A stretch of DNA of 44,718 bases from an uncultured Flavobacteriales bacterium (GCA_937996585.1 CALKUW010000042.1:1-44718), one strand, 5' to 3'; shown: positions 22,755-31,387, counted from the first letter of the stretch. The notes: a model not told the origin generated them from the letters alone. Numbers and translations: made by a program.

Positions 22755-24713
22755 ATGATCAACATCACCCTCCCCGATGGCTCCGTCCGACAGGCCGCAG
22801 ATGACGCCACCGCGCTCGACGTTGCCCGCGACATCAGCGAGGGACTGGCCCGCAATGTGCTGGCGGCGGAAGTCGACGGAGAGGTGCGCGATGCCCAACG
22901 TCCGCTGGGTGGGGATGTGAAGCTCAACCTGCTCACTTGGGGCAGTGAGGGCGCACAGAGTACGCTGTGGCACAGTGGAGCCCACTTGATGGCGGAGGCC
23001 CTCGAAGCGCTGTATTCGGGGGTCAAGTTCTGGGTGGGTCCGGCCGTGGAGGGCGGGTTCTACTATGACGTCGACTTCGGCGAACACACCTTCAGCGACA
23101 AGGATTTCCCCACCGTCGAGAAAAAGATGCTCGAGCTCGCACGCGAGAAGAGCGAATACGTGCGCCGGGACGTACCCAAGTCCGAGGCCATCGCCTACTT
23201 CAAGGAAAAGGGCGACGAATACAAACTCGACCTGCTCGAGAACCTCGAGGACGGCACGATCACCTTCTACACGCAAGGGGGCTTCACCGACCTCTGTCGT
23301 GGCCCGCACATCCCGCACACCGGTTTCATCAAGGCTGTCAAACTGCTTGCCGTGGCCGGGGCCTACTGGAAGGGAGACGAGACGCAGAAGCAGCTGACCC
23401 GCATCTACGGCATCGCCTTCCCGAAGAAGGCCCAGCTCGACGAGCACATGGAGCTGCTCGAACAGGCGCGGTTGCGCGACCACAGGAAGCTGGGCAAGGA
23501 GCTCGACCTGTTCACCTTCAGCGAAAAGGTGGGCCAGGGCCTGCCGCTGTGGCTGCCCAAGGGTGCCGATCTTCGGATGCGGTTGGAGTCCTTCCTGAAG
23601 GAGGCGCAGCGGAAGATGGGCTACGAGGCCGTCATCACCCCGCACATCGGCAACAAGGAGCTCTACGTCTGCAGCGGCCACTACGAGAAGTACGGTGAGG
23701 ACAGCTTTCAGCCGATCAAGACACCGGCGGAAGGCGAGGAGTACCTGCTCAAGCCGATGAACTGCCCGCACCACTGCGAGGTATTCAAGTCGCGCCCGCG
23801 CAGCTACCGGGACCTGCCCGTCCGCTTCGCCGAGTTCGGCACGGTCTACCGTTACGAACAGAGCGGCGAGTTGCACGGCTTGACCCGTGTCCGCGGATTC
23901 ACCCAGGACGACGCCCACATCTTCTGCACTGTGGACCAGGTCAAGGAGGAGGTCGGCAAGGTCATCGACCTCGTGCTGTACATCTTCAAGACGCTCGACT
24001 TTCAGGACTTCATTGCCCAGGTCAGTTTGCGCGATCCGGAGAATCCAGGCAAGTACATCGGCAGCGACGAGAACTGGGACAAGGCCGAGAAGGCCATCGC
24101 CGAGGTGGCCGTGGAGAAGGGGCTGAAGACTGTCACCGAATTGGGCGAAGCTGCCTTTTATGGGCCCAAACTCGACTTCATGGTGCGCGACGCCATCGGG
24201 CGCAAATGGCAGCTGGGTACGGTTCAGATTGACTACAACCTGCCAGAGCGGTTCGAGTTGGAATATGTGGGAGCGGACAATGAAAAGCACCGCCCCGTGA
24301 TGATTCACCGTGCGCCTTTCGGCTCGATGGAGCGTTTTGTGGCCATCCTCATCGAGCATTGTGCCGGGAAATTCCCGCTGTGGCTCACGCCGGAACAGGC
24401 GCGGATCCTACCGGTGAGCGACAAGTTCAACGACTATGCAAGGGAGGTTTCAAAATCCCTTGAAAATCGCGATATTCGCGCCCTCGTTGACGACCGCAAT
24501 GAAAAGGTCGGGAAGAAGATCCGCGAAGCGGAGCTCGACAAAATCCCGTACATGCTCATCGTGGGAGGAGACGAAGCCGAGAACGGAACCGTGGCCGTGC
24601 GGAAGCAGGGCGAAGGCGATGTTGGAGGCATGACCACGGCAGCATTTGCCGACCGAATTGAACAGGAGGTCGCGGAAATGCTCGGTGGAGAAGAGAAGAT
24701 TGAACACCCATAA
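22755..24713 (+). CDS. thrS: Threonyl-tRNA synthetase
   Basis: The 652-residue enzyme charges tRNA-Thr. The start at 22755 gives the normal N-terminal TGS domain (MINITLPDGSVRQAADD). An in-frame start at 22587 only adds non-coding-like sequence through the promoter. The editing domain shows HSGAHLMAEAL and DLCRGPHIPHTG. The class II core has MNCPHHCEVF with the zinc-binding Cys, RYEQSGELHGLTRVRGFTQDD (core GELHGLTRVRGFTQDD) and motif 3 HRPVMIHRAPFGSMERF. The anticodon-binding domain closes the protein (LTPEQARILPVSD, VGGDEAENGTVAVR). It heads the thrS-infC-rpmI-rplT cluster common in Bacteroidota. Every key motif is intact. Confidence 0.98.
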   Translation: MINITLPDGSVRQAADDATALDVARDISEGLARNVLAAEVDGEVRDAQRPLGGDVKLNLLTWGSEGAQSTLWHSGAHLMAEALEALYSGVKFWVGPAVEGGFYYDVDFGEHTFSDKDFPTVEKKMLELAREKSEYVRRDVPKSEAIAYFKEKGDEYKLDLLENLEDGTITFYTQGGFTDLCRGPHIPHTGFIKAVKLLAVAGAYWKGDETQKQLTRIYGIAFPKKAQLDEHMELLEQARLRDHRKLGKELDLFTFSEKVGQGLPLWLPKGADLRMRLESFLKEAQRKMGYEAVITPHIGNKELYVCSGHYEKYGEDSFQPIKTPAEGEEYLLKPMNCPHHCEVFKSRPRSYRDLPVRFAEFGTVYRYEQSGELHGLTRVRGFTQDDAHIFCTVDQVKEEVGKVIDLVLYIFKTLDFQDFIAQVSLRDPENPGKYIGSDENWDKAEKAIAEVAVEKGLKTVTELGEAAFYGPKLDFMVRDAIGRKWQLGTVQIDYNLPERFELEYVGADNEKHRPVMIHRAPFGSMERFVAILIEHCAGKFPLWLTPEQARILPVSDKFNDYAREVSKSLENRDIRALVDDRNEKVGKKIREAELDKIPYMLIVGGDEAENGTVAVRKQGEGDVGGMTTAAFADRIEQEVAEMLGGEEKIEHP

Positions 24714-24724
24714 CTGAGCGCACC

Positions 24725-25279
24725 ATCGCTATTCGACGCAGAAGATCCAGGGGCCCTGCCCGCGTGATCAAAAAGAATCCGCACCGCACGAACCGGGAAA
24801 TCCGCGTTCCTAAAGTGCGTTTGGTCGGAGACAACATCGGCGACGCCGACATTGTCGAGTTGGAGGAAGCACTCAGCATGGCCGAGGAGCAGGAGCTGGA
24901 CCTTGTGGAGATTTCCCCGAAAGCGGATCCTCCGGTCTGCAGGATTCTGAACTATCAGAAATTCCTGTACGACCAGAAGAAGAAGCAGAAGGAAATCAAG
25001 GCCAACCAGGCCAAGGTCACCCAGAAGGAAATCAGGTTCGGACCGAATACGGACGACCACGATTTCAACTTCAAGGTGAAGCACGCCCGCAAGTTCCTCG
25101 AGGAGGGAAACAAATTGAAGGCACACGTCTTCTTCCGTGGAAGGAGCATTGTCTTCAAGGAGAGGGGAGAGATCCTGTTGCTGCGTTTCGCGCAGGAGCT
25201 GGAGGACGTCGGCACGGTCGAACTGATGCCGAAGTTGGAGGGGAAGCGGATGTTCATCACGCTCAGACCAAAGAAGTAA
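24725..25279 (+). CDS. infC: Translation initiation factor IF-3, probably starting at an ATC codon
   Basis: IF-3 prevents subunit joining and proofreads start codons on the 30S ribosome. The conserved body runs from NREIRVPKVRLVGDNIGDAD through VEISPKADPPVCRILNYQKFLY and FRGRSIVFKERGE to the basic end RPKK. The first ATG or GTG in frame is GTG at 24764 (171 residues). However, codons from 24725 read (I)AIRRRRSRGPARV, which matches the MAIR(R/S) N-terminus typical of Flavobacteriales IF-3, with ATC in place of ATG. E. coli infC uses AUU for autoregulation, so a rare start here is plausible. I therefore annotate 184 residues from ATC, with GTG at 24764 as the fallback. It lies 11 bp after thrS. 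Confidence 0.85.
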   Translation: MAIRRRRSRGPARVIKKNPHRTNREIRVPKVRLVGDNIGDADIVELEEALSMAEEQELDLVEISPKADPPVCRILNYQKFLYDQKKKQKEIKANQAKVTQKEIRFGPNTDDHDFNFKVKHARKFLEEGNKLKAHVFFRGRSIVFKERGEILLLRFAQELEDVGTVELMPKLEGKRMFITLRPKK

Positions 25280-25320
25280 AACCTGGTGAGGGGCCACCCG
25301 AACCGACACATACGGACGAC

Positions 25321-25515
25321 ATGCCGAAGATGAAGACCAAGAGCAGCGCGAAGAAGCGTTTCACCGTGACCGGCACGGGCAAGCTGAAGCGCAAGCACGC
25401 GTTCAAGTCGCACATCCTGACCAAGAAGGGCACGAAGCAGAAGCGCAACCTGACCCAGACCGGTCTGGTGAGCAAGGCTGACACGCCCAACATCAAGACC
25501 CAATTGGGCATCTGA
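25321..25515 (+). CDS. rpmI: Ribosomal protein bL35
   Basis: The 64-residue basic protein has the bL35 signature MPKMKTKSSAKKRFTVTGTG and KRKHAFKSHILTKKGTKQKRNL (core HAFKSHILTKKGTKQKR). It belongs to the 50S subunit. It lies 41 bp after infC and 75 bp before rplT, in the usual order. The length is normal. Confidence 0.98.
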   Translation: MPKMKTKSSAKKRFTVTGTGKLKRKHAFKSHILTKKGTKQKRNLTQTGLVSKADTPNIKTQLGI

Positions 25516-25590
25516 GAAAGAACAACGTTGAACTGGTTGCCAGCTCCTCAAGTTCCCTACCGGGACGCTGTCCGCCGAAACTGAAATACC

Positions 25591-25935
25591 ATGCCTCGTT
25601 CCAACAACGCAGTGGCCAGTCGGGCCCGCCGCAAGAAAATCCTGAAGATGGCCAAAGGGTACTACGGTGCCCGCAAGAACGTCTGGACGGTCGCCAAGAA
25701 CGCCGTCGAGAAAGGTCTCCTCTACGCCTACGTGGGCCGCAAGCTCAAGAAGCGCCAATTCCGCTCACTGTGGATCCAGCGGATCAACGCCGGAGCCCGC
25801 CAGCACGGCATGAGCTACAGCCAATTCATGGGCAAGTGCTCTAAGGCCAACATTGACCTCAACCGCAAGGTCCTCGCCGACCTCGCGCTCAACCATCCGG
25901 CAGCCTTCAAGGCGGTCGTGGACCAGGTGAAGTAA
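25591..25935 (+). CDS. rplT: Ribosomal protein bL20
   Basis: The 114-residue protein shows MPRSNNAVASRARRKKILK, AKGYYGARKNVWTVAK, RSLWIQRINAGARQHGMSY and LNRKVLADLA, all standard bL20 features. It binds 23S rRNA early in 50S assembly. In many bacteria it represses this operon, but I saw no obvious L20-binding leader here. A strong terminator hairpin follows 25 bp after the stop. Confidence 0.98.
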   Translation: MPRSNNAVASRARRKKILKMAKGYYGARKNVWTVAKNAVEKGLLYAYVGRKLKKRQFRSLWIQRINAGARQHGMSYSQFMGKCSKANIDLNRKVLADLALNHPAAFKAVVDQVK

Positions 25936-25960
25936 CCCTTCGCCAACCTTAATCGAAATG

Positions 25961-25990
25961 ACGCCGGCTCCCTTGGGGCCGGCGTTGTTC
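25961..25990 (+). terminator. Intrinsic terminator of the thrS-infC-rpmI-rplT cluster
   Basis: ACGCCGGC (25961-25968) pairs perfectly with GCCGGCGT (25978-25985) around a 9-base loop, followed by a modest T-rich stretch (TGTTCGTTC). It sits 25 bp after rplT. Confidence 0.72.
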
Positions 25991-26034
25991 GTTCATGGAG
26001 GTCAGGTTGGCTTGACCGGGATGACGATGTGGAG

Positions 26035-27063
26035 TCAGCGTAGGGCTTCGAGCACCCTCCCTTTGGCGATGGCGGCAGGGGTGTAGGCCGGGTCGAATGA
26101 CAAGGCGGCATTGTAGGCGTCCAGTGCCTCTTGCAATCGCCCCATGCTCTCCAGCGCCAGTCCCTTGTTGAAGTGGGCCTGATGGTAGTAAGGCAGGCGG
26201 GCAATGGCCTCACCGAACCAGTGGGCAGCACTGTCGTACTGTGTCAGGTACTCCAGGTGGACGAATCCCTTGTTGAAAGCCGCTGATGCATTCGCGGTGT
26301 CCAGCTCGAGAATACGGTCATACAGCGAAAGTGCCTCTGCATATCGCACGCCCTCGGCATCGCCATGCTCCTGAAGGAAAATGGCCTGGTCGTAAAGCGC
26401 CTCGATGCTGTTCGGCTTGAGCGACCGCGCCGTTTCGAAATATTCGATGGCCAGATCGTCGTGCGCGGCAGCGTAGAGCAGACCGAGCTGGACGTAGGCA
26501 TCATAGCGTTCCGGCGCCACCTCGACCACCGTCTGGAACGAACTTGCGGCGGTCAGGGTGTCGCCGGTCTCCATGTACAGTCTCCCTTTCAGGAAGTAAG
26601 CTTCGTCGAGGCGGTCGTCCAACCTCAAGGCATCGTTGATCTTCTTCAGTGCCGGATCATAGGAGCGCAGGAGCAGGTCCACGCGCGCAAGGGAGAGCAG
26701 TGATGGAACGTGCTCACCATCCGTGGCAAGAACGCCCGACCACTCGCGAACGGCCCCCTCGAAATCCCGGATGCCGAAGCGCAGCTCACCGAGCGCATGA
26801 CGGTCGTCTACAAGGGTGGAGTCGATGGCCATGGCCCGCTCATAGTCATCAATGGCGGCTCCGTTGTTTCCAGCGCGCAGGTGGTAACGCCCCCGGTCCA
26901 GATAGACCGATGCCGACTGGGGTGTGGCAATGACCGATTCGTTGAACCAGGCCAATGAATCGGTCACGGGAGCCACGACACCCTGACGGTCTGCATCAGG
27001 GGCGCCGCACGACATCGCCAGCACGGCGAGGCCGGTCGGCAAGAACACGCGGGAACGCGTCAT
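26035..27063 (-). CDS. TPR-repeat lipoprotein coupled to recA
   Basis: The ATG at 27063 overlaps the recA stop as TGATG and gives 342 residues. A TTG three bases earlier is less likely. The N-terminus ends in LAVLAMSC, a signal peptide with Cys19 as the probable lipidated residue. Then come about seven tetratricopeptide repeats (VYLDRGRYHLRAGNNGAAIDDYERA, reduced core GRYHLRAGNNGAAIDDYERA; AYFLKGRLYMETGDTLTAASS; AFNKGFVHLEYLTQYDSAAHW). It is probably an outer- or inner-membrane anchored scaffold facing the periplasm. The partner is unknown. Its tight coupling to recA suggests cotranscription but not a shared function. Confidence 0.88.
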   Translation of the reverse strand: MTRSRVFLPTGLAVLAMSCGAPDADRQGVVAPVTDSLAWFNESVIATPQSASVYLDRGRYHLRAGNNGAAIDDYERAMAIDSTLVDDRHALGELRFGIRDFEGAVREWSGVLATDGEHVPSLLSLARVDLLLRSYDPALKKINDALRLDDRLDEAYFLKGRLYMETGDTLTAASSFQTVVEVAPERYDAYVQLGLLYAAAHDDLAIEYFETARSLKPNSIEALYDQAIFLQEHGDAEGVRYAEALSLYDRILELDTANASAAFNKGFVHLEYLTQYDSAAHWFGEAIARLPYYHQAHFNKGLALESMGRLQEALDAYNAALSFDPAYTPAAIAKGRVLEALR

Positions 27064-28100
27064 CAAGCCTCTTCGAGCGCGGGCGCCTGGTCGGTTTCGG
27101 TAACGTCCTCGTTCAGAGCAGCCTTGATGCCGGTCTCCAATTCCTCCATCAGCTCGATGTTGTCTTCGAGGAGGTTCTTTACCGCGTCGCGGCCCTGGCC
27201 GAGCCGGGTCTCACCGTAGCTGAACCATGAACCGGACTTCTTGATGATGCCGAGGTCCACGCCGAGGTCGATGACTTCGCCGACGCGGGAAATGCCCTTG
27301 CCGTACATGATGTCGAATTCCGCCCGGCGGAAAGGCGGTGCGACCTTGTTCTTGACGATTTTCACCTTGGTGCGGTTGCCCATCACCACATCCCCATCCT
27401 TGATCTGGCTGCTCCGACGGATGTCGATGCGGACCGAGGAGTAGAACTTGAGGGCGTTACCGCCCGTGGTGGTTTCGGGGTTGCCGAACATCACACCGAT
27501 CTTCTCACGGAGCTGGTTGATGAAGACACAGCAGCAGCCCGTCTTGTTGATGGTGGAGGTCAGCTTGCGCAGCGCCTTGGACATGAGACGTGCCTGCAGG
27601 CCGACAGCGGAATCTCCCATCTCGCCCTCGATTTCGGCACGCGGCGTGAGGGCGGCCACGGAGTCGATGACGATGAGGTCGATGGCCCCGGAGCGGATGA
27701 GGTTATCAGCGATTTCAAGCGCCTGCTCGCCGTTGTCGGGCTGTGAAATGAGCAGGTTCTCCGTGTCCACGCCCAACTTCTCGGCGTAGTACTTGTCGAA
27801 GGCATGCTCCGCATCGATGAAGGCACAGATGCCACCCGCCTTCTGTGCTTCGGCGATGGCATGGGTGGCGAGGGTGGTCTTACCGGAGCTCTCCGGACCA
27901 TAAATCTCCACAACGCGCCCGCGGGGGAAACCGCCTACACCGAGCGCAATGTCGAGTGACAGGGACCCGGATGAGATGGCGTCCACCTTTTCGACGGCCT
28001 CATCGCCGAGTTTCATGACGGTGCCCTTTCCGTAAGTCTTGTCGATCCGGTCGAGGGTGAGTTGGAGTGCCTTCAGCTTGTCCTTGTTGTCTGCAGCCAT
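27063..28100 (-). CDS. recA: Recombinase RecA
   Basis: The 345-residue protein has Walker A GPESSGKTT at about 67-75, Walker B LIVIDSVAAL, and the L2 region FINQLREKIGVMFGNPETTTGG (core REKIGVMFGNPETTTGG). It drives strand exchange in homologous recombination. The C-terminal tail is acidic, as usual. No SOS-box-like element was recognised. A TACTTTG sequence at 28130-28136 on this strand could be part of a -7 box. It is 90 bp downstream of bcp and continues into the TPR lipoprotein. Confidence 0.98.
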   Translation of the reverse strand: MAADNKDKLKALQLTLDRIDKTYGKGTVMKLGDEAVEKVDAISSGSLSLDIALGVGGFPRGRVVEIYGPESSGKTTLATHAIAEAQKAGGICAFIDAEHAFDKYYAEKLGVDTENLLISQPDNGEQALEIADNLIRSGAIDLIVIDSVAALTPRAEIEGEMGDSAVGLQARLMSKALRKLTSTINKTGCCCVFINQLREKIGVMFGNPETTTGGNALKFYSSVRIDIRRSSQIKDGDVVMGNRTKVKIVKNKVAPPFRRAEFDIMYGKGISRVGEVIDLGVDLGIIKKSGSWFSYGETRLGQGRDAVKNLLEDNIELMEELETGIKAALNEDVTETDQAPALEEA

Positions 28101-28190
28101 GTTGCGCTTGTTTTCCTGTGATTCGATAGCAAAGTAGAGGCACCGGTCCGTAAGGGATTTACGTTGCCTTCCATTTTTGTGAACGGCTGT

Positions 28191-28661
28191 TCAACTTTCG
28201 CCGGCGAAGGCAGCCAGCACCTCTTTGGCGTGGTCCTTGACCTTGGGTTTGCGGATGATGGCAGCAATGGTTCCGGCCTCGTCGATGCAGAAGGTCGTGC
28301 GGTGTGTACCGTCGTATTCGCGGCCCATGAATTTCTTCAGTCCCCACACCCCGAACAGGTCCTGCAGGGCGTGGTCCTCATCCACGAGCAGATCGAAGGG
28401 CAGTTCGAACTTGTCGATGAACTTCCGGTGGGACGCAGCGTGGTTGATGCTCACGCCCAGCACCTTGATGCCGGCCTTTTCGAGGTCGGCCATGCCGTCC
28501 CTGAGGCTGCAGGCTTGGTTGGTGCATCCGGGTGTGTTGTCCTTGGGATAGAAATAGAGGACGAGCTTCTTTCCGCTGTAGTCCTCCAGACGGTGGGTCT
28601 TGTCATTCTGGTCCAGGGCCTCAAAGGCCGGTGCGGCTTCGCCAACGTTCAAATGGTGCAT
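28191..28661 (-). CDS. bcp: Thioredoxin-dependent thiol peroxidase (Bcp/PrxQ)
   Basis: The 156-residue peroxiredoxin reduces hydrogen peroxide and organic peroxides in the cytoplasm. The motif NTPGCTNQACSLRD carries the peroxidatic Cys46 and the resolving Cys51 spaced as in PrxQ. The segments VGEAAPAFEALDQND, GKKLVLYFYPKD and FDLLVDEDHALQDLFGVWG (core LLVDEDHALQDLFGVWG) are standard. It is divergent from priA across 89 bp and lies upstream of recA on the same strand. Confidence 0.96.
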   Translation of the reverse strand: MHHLNVGEAAPAFEALDQNDKTHRLEDYSGKKLVLYFYPKDNTPGCTNQACSLRDGMADLEKAGIKVLGVSINHAASHRKFIDKFELPFDLLVDEDHALQDLFGVWGLKKFMGREYDGTHRTTFCIDEAGTIAAIIRKPKVKDHAKEVLAAFAGES

Positions 28662-28708
28662 GTCTTGGAAACCGAAATGTGCAGGTGTGGTTCAACGGTG
28701 TGTGCAAG

Positions 28709-28741
28709 TTGAGCGGGAAGGGAGCGGTTCGGGTACATTCG
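28709..28741 (+). promoter_or_regulatory. Possible priA promoter
   Basis: TTG at 28709-28711 is followed 22 bases later by TACATTCG (28734-28741), one mismatch from TAnnTTTG, nine bases before the priA ATG. Confidence 0.35.
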
Positions 28742-28750
28742 CCTTTCGTG

Positions 28751-31198
28751 ATGTACGTCGATGTCATCCTGCCTTTGGCCCTGCCCGGGCTGCTGACCTA
28801 CGGTGTGCCGGAGGAGGATTCCGCATCCGTCAAGCCCGGCTGCCGGGTGGTCGTTCCCCTGCGCGGCAAGCGGCTGCACACGGCGATCGTGCGCAGGGTG
28901 CACGCCGATGCTCCAGGCCACCGGACGGACGATTACCTGACCCTGCTCGATGAAGCCCCTTTGATTTCGGAGCAAACACTCAGGTTCTGGGACTGGATGG
29001 CCGGTCACTATTGCTGCGGTCCAGGAGAAGTTGCCCTCGCCGCATTGCCATCGGGCATGCGGTTGGCATCCGAGACCAAGCTGGAGTTGGCACCGGATGC
29101 GGATGACCTCGACGAGACCACCCTGGATGATCGGGATTTTCAGGTGGTGGATGCCCTGCGCCTGCGTGGAGCGCTGACCTTCAAGGAGGTCGGGCAGCTC
29201 CTCGGGGTGGCCAATCCTGCCGCTGTCTTGCACCGATTGGTCGAGGCCGGTTGGGTATTGTCGACGGAGGAATTGAAATCGGCACCGCGGCGGAAGGCGG
29301 TCTCCATGGTGCGGTTGTCCGAGCGGGCGGTCAAGGATGAGCGCTGGCTGTCCGATGCCCTGGACGAATTGGATGCCCGCGCACCGTCCCAGTCGCGCGC
29401 CATGATGGCCCTGCTCGATCAGCCTTCTCCTCAAAGGGGCGTTCCCATGGCGGAATTGACGCGCAGGGAGGGCATTACCACTGCCCTGTTTCGCCGATTG
29501 ATGGAGAAGGGATTGGTCTTCACCTTCAAGCAGGCCCCTTGGGAAGTCCCCAGCGAGGAGGAGGTGGAGCCCCTGGCGGCGCTGAGCCCTGCCCAGCAGC
29601 AGGCCCTGCGTTCCACGCGGGAAGGGCTGGGTGAAGCGGGCCTGGTATTGCTCGAAGGGGTCACCGGTTCCGGCAAGACGGAGGTCTACACCCACCTCAT
29701 CCACGAGGTTCTGGACGTTGGACGGGACGCCCTTTTCCTCGTTCCGGAAATTGCCCTGACGACCCAGCTCATCGTACGCCTTCGCCGGTTTTTCGGTGAC
29801 CGGCTCGAAGTCTACCACAGCCGGTTCAGTCCCCGGGAGCGCACCTCAACTTATCGGAGGGTGGCGGCCCGAGAGGGTAGGGGGCGTCTGATGGTCGGAG
29901 CGCGCAGTGCCATTTTCCTGCCCTTCACCAACCTCGGTTTGATCGTGGTGGATGAGGAGCACGATGCCAGCTACAAACAGCAGGATCCTGCACCGCGCTA
30001 CCAGGCCAGGGATGCGGCGGCCATGCTGGGCCACCTGCACGGAGCCCGTGTGGTGCTGGGGTCGGCCACCCCGTCATTGGAGGCGCGGTGGGCCGTGCAA
30101 TCTGGACGTGCCGAACATGTTCGCCTGAGCGAGCGCTTCGGGGGTACGTCCCTGCCCGAGGTAGGGTTGATCGACTTGCGCAAGGCCCACAAGCAGCGGG
30201 CCATGGAGGGCCATTTCAGCAAGGCACTACTCGATGCACTGCGGGACACACTGGCTTCGGGCAAGCAGGCCATCCTGTTCCAGAATCGCCGGGGCTTTTC
30301 TCCTGTCTACCAGTGTCGGACCTGTGGATGGGTGCCCGATTGCGAACGTTGTGATGTCACCCTGACCTACCACAAGTTCCTGCGTGATCTGCACTGCCAT
30401 TATTGTGGATACCGTCAGGGCGAGCCCCAGCAGTGCCCACGCTGTGGGAGCGAGGAGGTAGAGGCCAAGGGGCTGGGTACGGAGCGGATCGAGGAGGAGG
30501 TAGCCGCTCTGTTTCCGGACATCGCCGTCCAGCGCATGGACCTCGATACGACCCGGAGTAGGACCGGGCACGAGAAGATCATCCGGGCGTTCGAGCGCGG
30601 GGAGATACAGGTCCTGGTTGGAACACAGATGGTGACCAAGGGGCTTGATTTCGAGCACGTGGGCCTGGTTGGGATTCTGCAGGCCGACCGCATGTTGCAC
30701 TATCCGGACTTCCGCGCGTTGGAACGCACATTCCAGTTGCTTACCCAGGTGGCCGGGCGCGCGGGCAGGAGGGGAGAACAGGGAAAGGTGCTCATCCAGA
30801 CTTTCGACCCGGAGCATTGGGTCTTCGGACACGTGGTCTCGCACGATGCCGAAGCCATGGCCAAAGCCGAAATGCAGGAGCGCCATTCCTTCGGCTATCC
30901 GCCCGTTCAGCGGCTCATCCGCCTGATACTGCGTCACCGGGATCCCCACCTTACCAGGGAGGGGGCTGCGGCACTGGCCGGACGGTTGCGCAGCCGGTTC
31001 GGTGGCAGGGTCATCGGTCCGGAGGAGCCGGGCATTGCCCGCATCAACGATCAGTATCAGCGGCACATCCTGCTCAAGTATGAGCGGAGCGTCGATGCGG
31101 GACAGGTCAAGGCAGCCATGCAGGAAGACATTGCGGCCATGCGGCAGGTGGATCGGTACCGGCCCATTCGGGTCATCGTAGATGTCGACCCATATTAA
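28751..31198 (+). CDS. priA: Primosomal protein N', replication restart helicase PriA
   Basis: The ATG at 28751 gives 815 residues beginning MYVDVILPLALPGLLTYGVP, the normal PriA N-terminus. The frame is open further upstream but that part is antisense to bcp. The helicase core shows Walker A GVTGSGKTEVY, the DEEHDASYKQ box and ARYQARDAA. The two zinc sites are CRTCGWVPDCERC and CHYCGYRQGEPQQCPRCGS. GTQMVTKGLDFEHVGLVG and QVAGRAGRRGEQG are motifs V and VI. PriA reloads the replisome at stalled forks. No motif is damaged. It ends 49 bp before a 26-codon Cys-rich leader peptide. Confidence 0.97.
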   Translation: MYVDVILPLALPGLLTYGVPEEDSASVKPGCRVVVPLRGKRLHTAIVRRVHADAPGHRTDDYLTLLDEAPLISEQTLRFWDWMAGHYCCGPGEVALAALPSGMRLASETKLELAPDADDLDETTLDDRDFQVVDALRLRGALTFKEVGQLLGVANPAAVLHRLVEAGWVLSTEELKSAPRRKAVSMVRLSERAVKDERWLSDALDELDARAPSQSRAMMALLDQPSPQRGVPMAELTRREGITTALFRRLMEKGLVFTFKQAPWEVPSEEEVEPLAALSPAQQQALRSTREGLGEAGLVLLEGVTGSGKTEVYTHLIHEVLDVGRDALFLVPEIALTTQLIVRLRRFFGDRLEVYHSRFSPRERTSTYRRVAAREGRGRLMVGARSAIFLPFTNLGLIVVDEEHDASYKQQDPAPRYQARDAAAMLGHLHGARVVLGSATPSLEARWAVQSGRAEHVRLSERFGGTSLPEVGLIDLRKAHKQRAMEGHFSKALLDALRDTLASGKQAILFQNRRGFSPVYQCRTCGWVPDCERCDVTLTYHKFLRDLHCHYCGYRQGEPQQCPRCGSEEVEAKGLGTERIEEEVAALFPDIAVQRMDLDTTRSRTGHEKIIRAFERGEIQVLVGTQMVTKGLDFEHVGLVGILQADRMLHYPDFRALERTFQLLTQVAGRAGRRGEQGKVLIQTFDPEHWVFGHVVSHDAEAMAKAEMQERHSFGYPPVQRLIRLILRHRDPHLTREGAAALAGRLRSRFGGRVIGPEEPGIARINDQYQRHILLKYERSVDAGQVKAAMQEDIAAMRQVDRYRPIRVIVDVDPY

Positions 31199-31207
31199 TC
31201 CCACTGA

Positions 31208-31240
31208 TTTGGTATAATATAATTTTATGCCTTATCTTCA
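31208..31240 (+). promoter_or_regulatory. Promoter of the Cys-leader/ATP-grasp operon
   Basis: TTTG at 31208-31211 and TATCTTCA at 31233-31240 are spaced by 21 bases. They fit the Bacteroidota -33/-7 pair with one or two mismatches in the -7 box (TAnnTTTG). The intervening DNA is very AT-rich in a GC-rich genome. Transcription would begin within a few bases of the leader ATG. Confidence 0.5.
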
Positions 31241-31247
31241 TGTCACC

Positions 31248-31328
31248 ATGCATGACACGTGCTGCATCATCTGTTGTTGTTGTCCGACCTCCTCGGGCAA
31301 GTTGTCGTCATGTCCGGGAATGATCTGA
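31248..31328 (+). CDS. Cys-rich leader peptide of a cysteine attenuator
   Basis: This 26-codon frame begins ATG CAT GAC ACG and reads TCCIICCCC at codons 4-12, six cysteine codons in eight positions (TGC twice, TGT four times). One more Cys occurs near the end, and it stops at TGA (31326-31328). An in-frame ATG at 31227 could add seven residues. Cysteine is a rare amino acid, so six codons in eight is very unlikely by chance. Position also fits: promoter just upstream, intrinsic terminator 35 bases downstream, then the structural genes. Ribosomes short of Cys-tRNA would stall at 31260-31283. This is the expected layout of a transcription attenuator. A small metal-binding peptide is an alternative reading. 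Confidence 0.72.
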   Translation: MHDTCCIICCCCPTSSGKLSSCPGMI

Positions 31329-31368
31329 TACCACGCATTCCCTCCTTTTGACCTCCAACTCCGCCCGG
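31314..31368 (+). promoter_or_regulatory. Candidate antiterminator pairing
   Basis: CCGGG at 31314-31318, near the leader stop codon, can pair with CCCGG at 31364-31368 in the 5' arm of the terminator. A ribosome stalled on the Cys codons would leave 31314-31318 free, so the antiterminator could form. A ribosome that reached the stop codon would cover it and let the terminator fold. A second option is CGGGC (31294-31298) with GCCCG (31363-31367). Both helices are only five base pairs. Confidence 0.4.
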
Positions 31369-31387
31369 CCCTGAAGCCGGGCTTTTT
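31363..31387 (+). terminator. Intrinsic terminator between leader peptide and ATP-grasp gene
   Basis: GCCCGGC (31363-31369) pairs perfectly with GCCGGGC (31376-31382) around the loop CCTGAA, followed at once by TTTTT. This is a textbook rho-independent terminator. It could also end priA read-through, but its place after the Cys leader points to attenuation. Confidence 0.85.

Noticed and set aside
22548..24359. A reverse-strand frame that stays open opposite most of thrS and extends the SH3 gene to 833 codons
   Set aside because: It is the antisense of thrS codons in a GC-rich genome, has no recognisable domain, and the real start with signal peptide is at 22547.
31213..31218. TATAAT as a classic sigma-70 -10 box
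   Set aside because: Bacteroidota primary sigma factors use TAnnTTTG. The TATCTTCA box with TTTG 21 bases upstream fits better, and TATAAT is expected by chance in this AT-rich patch.
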